Source of the DNA: Phytoseiulus persimilis
Taxonomy: Eukaryota > Arthropoda > Arachnida > Mesostigmata > Phytoseiidae
Length of the DNA: 64,000 nt
NCBI GenBank assembly: GCA_037576195.1
Contig: CM075103.1
Location: 5,704,001 to 5,768,000 of the forward strand
Direction of reading: 5' to 3'
The translations under genes were made by a program, and so were the position numbers. The notes under the pieces were generated by a model. The model did not search any database and was not told the origin of the DNA. It saw only the letters and a program-made list of their open reading frames with translations. Positions 38,801 through 48,800 of the stretch are shown here, in pieces (position 1 is the stretch's first letter; each line of letters begins with the position of its first letter).

Positions 38801-41800
38801 CACTCGACACGGAACGCGTGGAACTCGAGGGAAAAGTCGGACGCCGCCGGTCCCTGCGCAATTGGTGGTTTGATAGATTTGTTCGATAATGCCAGACCCC
38901 GCGCGGCTCTCCATCGCGGTCCAATCGACCGATGTTGAGGAAAACGGATGACCTCGAGTCTTCAGACACGTCTTTGGGAGGATTCGGAGGCGAGACTCGC
39001 GAGCGAGTTCAGAGGAGGAGGGTTTTTGTGCGGACTCAGTTTTCGCCCGGACGACACCGCTTCCGGTACGCGCGCCGCGCCGTTGATAGCCGTGTTTTCT
39101 TTTCGCTCAGTGCGCAATACCTCCAGTGAAGGCTTCACATTGAAGTTGTGGCCGGTTTCACGGTTAAAGATCTAATCAACATTCCGCGACAGCCGCTCGC
39201 TCGATGCCTGCGAAGCAGCTGTTCGTTCCGGAACTGTCTTTAATTGTAGGTCCCGGAGTGAATTCCGGATTTCCGATGTAGTCTCCAGACAGGAGCCAAA
39301 CTCTTGGAGCTGGTGGCGACTCGAGCGTCCTGAGGGCCGACTCGCACATCGATCCGTCGGTCGGCAGGCAGGCCGTTGAGTTGACGTAGCGTCACGGACA
39401 CGACCGCGCGACGTCGCTGCGGAATTTCCCTGGCTCCAGCGGACAAAATCAACGAAGCTCGCGCCAACGAGGAAGTGCGACCGCTGTTGTGCGAGTAGAT
39501 CTTTACTTAGCCGAGATTTTCATCGTCTGGATCCGCCTTCCGTTAGTTCGTCCGTCAGCCGGCCGGTCCCTCCGACTGTTTGTCGATACGTGTGCCGTTG
39601 TAGGCGGCCACGTCGAGGTCGCCGAGTCTGGGTCAGACAGGGTGTGTTCTCAGACCTGGACGTCGAGTCGCCCACGCGCGGCGCCCACATTGAAATCAGT
39701 GCGATTCGACCTGGGGGGAATCTATGCCCACCCCATCCGACCAGCCACTCCCGCCCTTCCGAGCTGGAACGAAGGTTCCTCTCGTGGAGGGAGAACGACG
39801 GTTTCCGGAGAATATCAGCTGCCCGCAGTCGACTACACTGCTCTTACTCAGCTCGAGTGTTATGATCGCCGTACTTAATGCAATCGTTTTCCACCGTGTC
39901 GCAAGCCTGTTTTGAAAGAGGGTCCGCGTGCCCGGGGATCGTTATGGGTCGAGATCGGAGCAACGTGACAGACCATGGCTACGCACAGAAAATCGCGGCT
40001 ATCAACAACGTCGTTCTGTTTTGTTCCAGACATCCTGCGCCACAGCAAGTCGGACCCGATGCTCACTACGCCCTCGACCCGCGACATGATGCGTTCGCAG
40101 CAGATGGCGATCGCGTGTCGCCTGATGTCGCTGCAAAGCTGCGGTCATCAGAGGTTCCTGCCCAATCAAGGAAGTCACTCTGTCGATGAGGAATTCGCTC
40201 AACACGACAACGATGACAGCGACGACGACGAGATCGCCGAGGACGACATCGGCAGCATCGCTCCCACCATCGAGCAGATCAAGGAAAACTACAACTCCTG
40301 TTTCTCGTGAGTACCCCCGCCGACTTTTGCTCCTGACGATTATTAACCCAACCAAGTGTCTGCCTATCTCGGGCTATTCGATCGCGATGCTGGCGACCAT
40401 TGCGCAAGCCTCGACGCCGCGCTGCCCAAATGCGTTTGTTCAGCTCGCGGCGCGCTGACAGCAGCGAGCTCGTTTGAGATTATTCGAGCGGGGCTAAACT
40501 CAATGTCACTTCTTCGTCTTTCTTTTTGATCCGGCCAAGCCTTTCGGGCTGTTACGAGCGTTTACTCTGAAGGGTTACCTGCCCACGATTGGGAGAGCGT
40601 TGGCCTTCCGAGCTCTCAGGTGGTTTGCCAAGGTTCGCTGCGTATCGCGCGACGGGCCATCTGATTCTAAGGTCATGTGCGGCTTCCGTACACAGTCGGG
40701 GTGCGCTGCCGTTTCATCGGCTTTCGCATCGAGATCGCTCCGCCAATCTTTGCATCTACCCATAAAGAGCCATAACGATGGAATTCCTGAGAGTTCACGA
40801 CGAATCGTAAGATCTCGTTATCGCCGAGGAATGCTCGCCGTTTCCCGCTATCGAGATTGATTGATCGATAACCGTCCCCATCGCTGTGACGTCGACCCGA
40901 GTTCTTCGTGCGCGTCTCCAAACTCCCCCCCCCCCCCCTCTTCTGTATCGCTCTCACCGGCGTGGCTCGCGGTGGGTTTCCGCGATTACGCCGGAGCTCC
41001 GAGCCGGTTGTTGAACCGGAGGCCAGCATCCGTTCGACTGCGCGGAACTCCCCGAAGGCACGCGTTCGGTGGCCTGACCGTGAATCGGATTGCGTGCCGC
41101 GCACCTGTCAAAACCTTGCGGAGACGATCGCGGATGTTCGACGTCGCTGCTGCCATCGAAATCGCCGTGTCGGGCTCGACGGCCTCAGGAAGGTCGGTGA
41201 CGCAGGTCCTGTGGCCGTGACGGGAGAGTAGTTGGTTTTAGATGTGTTTTGATTAGCCGCGTTGCAACACATAACAAATTCATGGTAGTCTCGCGATTGT
41301 CTCCTTTGAGTACAGGGCAACCAACAGATTGACCGACCGACCGATTAGGTTGGTGAATGCTTGCCGCGGCTATTTTGGTGGACCGAAGCGGCGGCGAGTG
41401 TACGCCGACTACGGGTGTTTGTGTCCCGGCCTCGCATTGCTGAGCAAGTCTCTCATTGACCCGTAGAACGCTAGTGGATCGTTACGATCCACGTCACTTC
41501 CCGGCGGCGGCAGCGATGCGCACTGCACTTTCACAGTGATCTATCGCGGCGTTTACCGCTCCGGGTCTCTGGTGTCTTATTATTAGTTTGCTCGTCTGGC
41601 GTCTCCCAAGTCCGTGTGCCGGCGTCGCTCGAATTCGTGATCATCAAATCACTCATACCGCTCCAGCCGGACTGTGTGGAAATGTGGAACGACTTCCTAG
41701 GAGTCGCGGCCGTCAAACTCGGATTTGCACGCTCGCTCAGTCGGCTGCTAAATACCGGCCGAGGGAACCTGATCTGGATCGCCGAGCTATCTCAGAGCAG

Positions 41801-43078
41801 TGGGTGACGCGAGCCGCCGGTGCTGTCCGAGTCACGGCAAATTTGTCCGAGGGAATGAGCCGAGGTCGGTTGTCGTCAAGGCGCCTGCTCTGAGGGAAAA
41901 TAATTTGTTGGGATGGGACCTTCTCCGAATCCGAAGTTGCATTGCGTGCCGAACGCTCGGGCGAACGACTTAGGACCTCGGCGAAGCGCTGCCGCTTCTG
42001 TTGTTCGAGTCGGAAAACGGCGGCGCTTTCGTTCGAGCAAATACAAGCACCCGATACCAGATTGCGGGAACTCTGCAATCTGGCTTCCTTTGAATTGTTC
42101 AAGGCTGCTCGGCACTTGGGGAATAGGGGATCACGTGGCGGGCGGCCTGGAGACTCGCTACGCTTCTGGAAGTTTGTCATCTCGTTTAGCGTGCCGCGGC
42201 GGAGGTTCCGTCACGCCTTCGATAAGAATTCTTGCTCTGAGCTCGAACTAAGATTAATCCTGACCAGTCCTTTCCGGAGCTACTCTCGGTGAGCTGACGT
42301 GGTGAACGACAACGACGACAGTAATTGCTGCACAAGCAACGAGGAGCCGCGATGAGCAGCGCATGTCGAGAGGTTCTGAAGAGATTTCCGGTTTCATTGG
42401 ATCAAACGCGACGCAGCCGACATCATTCCGCGCTCGCTTGGACACATCAAGCTCGTCTGGCGGGGGATTTGTTGTCGGCTCAGGATCTGCGGGCCTTCGA
42501 TCCCGTCGCGGTACTGACAAGAAAAAACACCGGGATGGAAAAAGCGAGAAACTTAGCTCCGTTCTGGCAGATGCAACGACTCCCTCTCCACTACTATCGA
42601 GCTGACGAGTGGTTTCGTTCCGGGAACGCTACCCGAGTCTCCCCAAACTCGGACTTGTCCACTGAGCGGCTGCGCATCCATGATCTGAACGCGCTTCCTC
42701 TCCGTTTCAGGTGTGGAGTATCCTGGTCCGAGAATCACGTGTCCTTGGATTGCAAGGAATGCGGAGGTGAGTTTCTGACCGACTGAGAAAACTTCTTTTA
42801 AACTTCAACCGCGAAAAGCCCTCCGGTATTCCGGCGGAAATAATCTCCGGGAAGTCTTCTATGAGGCTTCTGTGACTGAATCGATTCCCTCTTCGCCAGG
42901 TTACGCGCTGACTCGCCCCTGCCTCGCTTGCGACGGCCAGTGTTCCCAGATGTGGACACGGAATCTCGCCGCCTCTCATGATCATCGTCAAGCCCAGTGG
43001 GAAGGTCGCTGCAATCTCAGACGGTCACACGACAAGAGACCCAAAAACCTGACGACAAAGGAGAAAAATGTACTATAA
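11892..43078 (+). CDS. pino: Pinocchio homologue, Cys-rich protein, 4 coding exons with a 28-kb first intron
   Basis: Exons: 11892-12006, 40030-40306, 42711-42766, 42900-43078; 208 residues. The first exon has a strong start context (A at -3, G at +4) and encodes an acidic N-terminus with VYEEMMFQFDDLG; it ends in phase 1 at a GTGAGT donor. Exon 2 begins after a pyrimidine-rich TTCTGTTTTGTTCCAG acceptor needing exactly phase 1 and encodes a Ser/Asp/Glu-rich part ending IEQIKENYNSCFS. Exons 3 and 4 give the family core: CGVSWSENHVSLDCKECGG, then RPCLACDGQCSQMWTRN and QWEGRC, where paired Cys suggest metal binding. Similarity to Drosophila Pinocchio (Smell impaired 21F) is from memory of the family. 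The molecular role is not established, so I assign none. Exons 2-4 are firm; linking exon 1 rests on phase, splice quality and the ratchet point in the intron. Confidence 0.72.
16626..16783 (+). other. Possible alternative last exon of the Pinocchio gene
   Basis: An AAAGAG acceptor here is compatible in phase with exon 1 (phase 1) and opens 51 codons to a TGA, encoding a basic tail with LYLCNELESKELKRIVN and ending RRKRNPLA. AATAAA follows 141 bases after the stop. Used together with exon 1 it would give a 90-residue truncated product lacking the Cys-rich core. The pyrimidine tract is weak and an open frame of this length can occur by chance, so this is speculative. Confidence 0.2.
16924..16929 (+). 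terminator. AATAAA inside the Pinocchio first intron
   Basis: A canonical poly(A) hexamer, meaningful only if the candidate exon just upstream is used; otherwise an intronic cryptic site. Confidence 0.25.
23289..23317. repeat. (AACG)n microsatellite
   Basis: Seven AACG units in a row with one CTAA interruption, inside the Pinocchio first intron. Confidence 0.85.
27116..27147 (+). promoter_or_regulatory. Recursive-splicing site (ratchet point): abutting 3' and 5' splice sites
   Basis: A pyrimidine tract with nine consecutive T ends in GCAG (27,138-27,141) and is followed at once by GTAAGT (27,142-27,147). Nothing lies between acceptor and donor, which is the zero-length-exon consensus known from Drosophila ratchet points. 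It is on the same strand as, and near the centre of, the 28-kb Pinocchio intron (15,135 bases upstream, 12,888 downstream). Splicing exon 1 to this AG would place GTAAGT right after exon 1 and regenerate a donor for the second step. That arrangement is inferred from the sequence; use is not shown. Confidence 0.7.
30746..30800. repeat. Compound (ATCG)n-(ATCT)n-(GAGC)n microsatellite
   Basis: About four ATCG units, two ATCT-type units, then about five GAGC units in succession within the Pinocchio first intron. Confidence 0.85.
40925..40938. repeat. C14 homopolymer
   Basis: Fourteen consecutive C in Pinocchio intron 2, one of four long C or G runs in the window. Confidence 0.95.
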
Positions 43079-45818
43079 TGAAGAATTCGTGTATAGCTAG
43101 TCATAAGGTTAGGTAGGTTGATAGCCGATCGTTCTGGTGACGCTGACAGGCGTAAAAGCGAACTTTTCAAGAGCGTTTCGCAAAGCATCAGCCGCTGGTG
43201 CCGATTTTTGTCACGAAATCACGCAGTCCAGTGTGCGAAGACATTGGAGTCGGGAATACCGGGCCGATTCGCGCCAAAAACTCCCAAAGAGAGAAATTCC
43301 GAGCAGATTATTCGAAATTTCGGTCAAGATCAGAACTTACTCCTGTGATTGGAACGTCACCGGCGGCAGTAACACCCGTAGTTGCATTCCTTCGTTGGAG
43401 AATCGCGGAATTCGTGGGTCTTAAACCTCAGCTGGGGCCTCAAGATCTCCCCATGTCATGTCTTCATTTCCTTGCGCTGACAGCTTCGCCAGCCCATCGA
43501 TTCATTGATTTGTGTCCAATGAGCGTCAACTCTAGGAAACGGAGCCAACGTATGGCCGGACAATCCAAGATACATTTAGGTAGTTTTCATGATTCGCTCC
43601 GAGTTGAGTTAATGTTGTTGAGAAATCTTGAGTTCCCGAGTGAAGGCTTTCGTAATTTGCTGGCGTCGCTCCAGCTGGATGACTACTCACCGCTCCTCAA
43701 AGTTGAGCTTGTATCTCTCTCGCGCTTCCTCTCCCCTTTCGCTCTTGTTCTTGATCCGAAACCTCAGCGAATCCAGAGGCGAAGCCGAAGAAATCCGTCT
43801 CCGCCCCAGCTGAAGTTTTCGGAATTTCCTCTCTGCTTTTGCGGAAGAACTCCGTTCCGTCTTCAAAACTTTGAACCAAGTCATCTCGCTGCGAGTGCGA
43901 AAGCTTGAAGAGTTTTAGTAGGTACAAGGCCGAAAAATGAGCTGAAAAGTGAGTGCCTTACGGAGTTTGTGATGATGGACTTGTAGGGGCTGACAGAGTG
44001 CAACAAATTTTGTATATTTGCTATCAGGACCTTGCATATCAGTTAGGGTGTTGCGGATTTCTTTCTCTCGAAGTTCTCGTTGGCTCCTAAAGCTCGCTAG
44101 ACTTTGCGATGCCTTCGGAAGTCAGATTTAGTCCGAGCTGGGATGAGATCCAACCCAAGAAGCATTTACGGCGACCAAACGAATCTGAACTCAATCTAGA
44201 CCCACCCCTGCAAAAAAATCATTGGACGCGACGACGGTCCCCGACTCTGGACGTGAGCCCTGGTACAGGCGGCTCCGGTCGTCGTTCAATGGAACACAGC
44301 TTGAGAACAGGAACTAAGCCGCTAGAGGATTCTGCGGATATCATCAGGTAGAAAGATGGAGGAACGTCGGAGGTGAAGAATATCGTAAACCAATTTCAAG
44401 GAAATTCGTCGACCGCGTATTGTTCGGAAAACTATGGTTTCTAAGATGAATAAAACCAATCCAATGCATCTCCTCGCGGCTTTATTCCGATCGACAGTCG
44501 AGCCAACAGAATGGAAGGGGAGATAAGTTCCGCTCCAACGTCTGGATGGGCGGTTTCGATGGTTCTTCTCGAGCATCCACTTCTCTGCCACTCGTGCCTC
44601 CCATCGAGCAAAAGCCGTCTTCGCGTGCATTCGAGAACTCATGTTCCACGCAGCGCGAGGTTGTCACGGGACGTACGCCCACGTGAGCTATTCTGCCCAC
44701 GCATGGCAAGGACGGGATAAGCGTGGGCGCTGTGATATTGGAAAAGCCAACGAAAATTTCAGGGAGAAACATAAGTCTCGAGGTACGAGCATGGAACCGA
44801 TCGTATTTGATGAACTCCCGGGTTCACAGTGAACTGAAGAGTGAGTGGAAACGAACCGGGTCCAATCATCGTTATCCAGGGAAAAACGTGCCTCCGGCTC
44901 CATTCCTAGAGAGACTGGGGGGTTCTCCACCTGGATTATTCCGAGGAATTTTCGATTTGCACTCCGCGAACGCCATCAGGCTGATAGGAAAATATTCCTC
45001 ATCCCTTCCTTGGAATGTTCCAGCAGTTCATCCAAATGTCACACGGCTGGGGAATCCGCTACTGGAAGGAACTCGAACTTCGTTCTCGGTCTTTGGCGGC
45101 GGTTTCCTCGGCCCTCCCTTTCCACTCCGCCCTTCGTCTCCTTGCGGGGCCCGAGCCGCCTAGAAGACCCGAGGCCGCCCTCTCTTGTTATGGTTTGGTA
45201 GAAAAGTTCCCGAGCTCGGCAGCACAGCGACCTTCGTTGGTTCGGAGGTGGGAATCATGGCCCCGATGCGCTACCTCGGGTAAGACCAAGGAACACTTAG
45301 CCAGGGAAGACTTGACTCAGACTGATGTGCCAAGTGCGAGGAAAATGTTTTGATGCCATGAGAGCACTCTCTCGTCCCGCTCAGGGAGAAGCAGTTAGTT
45401 GGCTCTCAGAACCACTTTCTGACAACACGAACCGACGCAGTAGAATCCGATAAAACACGGAGAACCGCAGACCCTGTCGTGTTATCAATACGTATAACGC
45501 GAAGTTTCTCTTCCACAAACAAAACAACGATCAGAAAGATTAGATCCCGGTCGGGAGCCGGAGGCGAGAACAACTCGTGGACTTCTAGGGGTTGTTGTCT
45601 TGTTCCGAGATGCGCTCGTAGAGAGCGACACTTTCAGGAAGTCGTCACGCGCGCTCCTCGAACACTGTACTCGACTCCTCCAACGATGGCTGTTCTTGGT
45701 GACGCGGCCGCCGGCGCCGCAGAGCGGGCGTCTTCTCCCTTCTCTCGATGGTGTGTCCGCACAGCGATACGAGAGATGCGTGATTCGGTTTGATCGGTGG
45801 CTCGATCACGAGCTCGAA
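43079..45818. other. Gap between Pinocchio and PHKB
   Basis: The first part should be the Pinocchio 3' UTR; the first plus-strand AATAAA I find is at 44,449-44,454, which would make a 3' UTR of about 1.4 kb. A 236-codon plus-strand frame at 43,198-43,908 and a minus-strand frame over 43,687-43,884 have no recognisable domain and I do not call them genes. The end must hold the PHKB promoter. Confidence 0.45.
44449..44454 (+). terminator. Candidate poly(A) signal of the Pinocchio gene
   Basis: The first AATAAA on the gene strand after the stop codon, about 1.37 kb downstream. Its distance makes the assignment uncertain. Confidence 0.3.
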
Positions 45819-48800
45819 ATGGATCACGAAAGCAGTGCGGGCGGCAAGCCAAAATATGAAGCTTACAAACCACTGGAAAGGAAGGAGCAAAGGTTCGTTA
45901 TCTCGAATACTGTCCTCGCTGACCGAGTCCGGGGCCGAATCGGCTGAGTTAACGGTTCGCAACCGACTGAACGACCAACAAATCGACCGACCGACCCACT
46001 GACCGACCGGGTTATCACTTTCAATACGCAGAACCCTCGTTCGATATCGAAATCGGATCACCCGAGCCCCGAAGGGCGTCTCCACGCATCTTGTCGAGAT
46101 GCTGGTTAATGTTTGTAGGGAGAGGGAAACAAAGATATGCACTTGCTCTGTGAGCTCGAAGAGGAAGAACTTCCGCGTCTTTAGAGAAGCTGAAACTTGA
46201 GGACGAACCACCATGAGTTTCTTGTAAGAAGATATTCGCTCGCATCGCTTCTCCCTGTGTATTTCTTCCAGACCGGAGGAATCCGGAGAGTTCCTTCTAA
46301 GCAGTCGAGTGGTTTTCGAGAGAATAGAACATAGTTCAACAATAAGCTTTCATCTCAAACGTCTCCCTTCCTCTTTGTTGTAGTTTGGACACAAGTCCAC
46401 ACCGCTCCTACAGCCATGAGAAACTCTCCGGTGCCGTCGACCTTGACGTGGAGTCCCTCAAAATGACGAACTATTCCGACACAGTTAAACGTCTGGATGC
46501 ATTCTACAACCAGGGTGAGTTGTGAACGAGAGCAGTCCGATAGACTTGACTCGAGGATTCCGAAGGACAAGTTTCACTCTACTTTTCGGCGTTGCAGTGA
46601 AAAGGCAAATACTCCGCTACCAAAGCGCCACAACAGGTCTCTACCCAAAGCATTCGACGGAGAATGTTGCGCACATACAAGACACTCTTTATTGCTCCGT
46701 CTGTGTTTGGGCTCTGTATCAAGCATATCGGCGGATCGATGATGATCGGGGAAAAACTTACGAGCTTGGACAGAGCGTTGTCAAATCCATGCGCGGAATC
46801 CTCTTTGGATGGATGCGTCAGAGCCAGACAAAGGTTGTGCTACACCTCTCTTCTCAGCAGCATGGCTTGACGCCATTTCAGTCGGATTCCTCATTTTTTT
46901 TGCCGAAAATATCGTCGATCAACTTTATCATGGGAGAGTATTTAACGAGCCGATCTTGTTGCGGATTTTCCGGATGCAGATGGAAAGCTTCAAGTCGAAG
47001 CAATGCCCGGAGTTCGCTCTACATTCGGTGTTCGATGCCAAAACCGGGAAACCGATTCTCGGGGATAACGACTACGGGCATCTGCAGCTGAACAACACGG
47101 CACTCTACCTTCTGTACATTGTGCAAATGATATCGTCCGGGCTCCAGATCATTTACACCATGGACGAAGTGAACTTCCTACAAAACCTCGTCTATTACGT
47201 TGAGAGGTCAGGTGGTCAAGGTTCTTCATGAATAAATGCAACGGAGCTGATATCCAGAAGATATACGGGGCGTCGACCCTCACTTCAAGCGACATCAAGC
47301 GAGCCCGATCCCCTATTAAACTTCAGGTTTTTTGTTTCCACAGAGCATATCGAACACCGGATTTCGGGATTTGGGAGCGAGGTTCTAAGTATAACAACGG
47401 AACACCTGAAATCCACGCATCCTCGATCGGAATGGCCAAAGCCGCATTGGAAGCAATCAATGGTTTCAATGTTTTCGGTGACAAGGGTGCGGAATGGAGC
47501 ACAATTTACGTCGACATCGATGCCCACAACAGAAACCGAACCATCTTCGAGACTCTGCTGCCAAGGGAATCGAGCTCCAAGGTGAAACTGGAACCCCCGA
47601 TCACGGAGGCCGGGATGCTCGATGCAATCTTCTAGATTTTCGATTCGATCGCGGCGAAGGTACGCTGGTTGACGAGCAAGCCAATTCGTTTTTCAATAGA
47701 ACACCGACATCGGATTACTTCTGGCTGCCAGCTTCCCGTGTTTCGCAACTCACGACGAGTACCTGTATAGTCGAACCAAAGACAAAATCATCCGAAGACT
47801 TGAGGGAAATTTTGGAGTAAAGCGATTCCTCCGCGACGGATACGGGTGCGTTTTGGAAGATACCTCGAAGCGATTCTACGACCAGGGGGAAACCAAGGTG
47901 AGGAAGCTTGTCCGGAATTATTGTAGCTCCCAGACGCTCTGTTCCAGTTGGTGCCGCAGCTACACAAATGAGCCGTTAGCTTGCCTCTTTCGAAGTTCGT
48001 CCGGCTTCGCCATACTTCCTCGCCGCAGAAAAACTTCGCACACTCGAGTTCAATCAGGCTGCGAAGTCGAGATAGCCACAGAAATGCTCCCGATACGGTG
48101 CGGACGTCTCGTTCGAGATGATCCGGATGTATCGAGAGCGGCAGAGTTAGCGGAACGGCGGAAAGTTGACGAATCGTTGACGATGTTGCAGCTGTTCGAT
48201 CACATCGAGAGCGAATGGCCTCTCGGATACATCATCCTGCTCCTCGATGGCATTTTCAAGAACAATGAACAACAAGTTGCGCGCTACTCGGAATTGCTCG
48301 AGAAACGGATCACGCGCGATGAGAACGGCTACGCCATCGTGAGTCCGGCCACCTGCTCTCCCGTTTTATTGTACCGATCCTCGACCCGTTGTCCAAAAAA
48401 TGAAGTGCCCCGAACTCCCTGTTACAGATTCCGAAGTTCTACTTCGTTCCGCCGACGCTCGTCGGGGCGGAAAAAGCCCACCCAGGACACACGCACCGAG
48501 TACCCTCGAAGGAGGGCACCAAGGATAATCTGTTCCTCATGGGCCAAGCCTTCTACACGATATCTCAGCTCTTGATTCACGAACTCCTCCATATTAACGA
48601 ACTCGATCCCATCCGTCGCTACCTGCCCAGTTTCAATCGGCCGCGAAGGACGGATCGCTACTCGGCGTTCCAGGGCAAAGCTTGCGCGGACCTCGTTGTT
48701 CAAGTGGTCCTCATCGCCGAGAGCCAACGGCTGCAGGCAATGATGGCAACCTACGGGATCCAAACTCAAACCCCTCACGAAGTAGAGCCTGTGCAGATCT

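Larger units (their letters stand above)
12007..40029 (+). other. Intron 1 of the Pinocchio gene, 28,023 bp
   Basis: It is bounded by the GTGAGT donor of exon 1 and the TTCCAG acceptor of exon 2. The interior has many short open frames on both strands but none with a recognisable domain, codon regularity or consistent splice context, so I call no nested gene. Notable contents are a recursive-splicing site near the middle (27,116-27,147), microsatellites at 23,289 and 30,746, and a possible alternative last exon at 16,626 with its own AATAAA. Its length contrasts sharply with the introns of about 50-1,600 bases in RBMX2, PHKB and Derlin-1. Confidence 0.6.

Noticed and set aside
39975-40310. 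ATG at 39,975 as the start of the Pinocchio protein
   Set aside because: An in-frame TGA lies nine bases upstream and a strong TTCCAG acceptor at 40,029 would be ignored. Joining from exon 1 fits phase. Kept as an alternative promoter possibility only.
43198-43908. 236-codon plus-strand frame after the Pinocchio stop, with minus-strand frames overlapping it
   Set aside because: No recognised content on either strand; probably 3' UTR or intergenic sequence.
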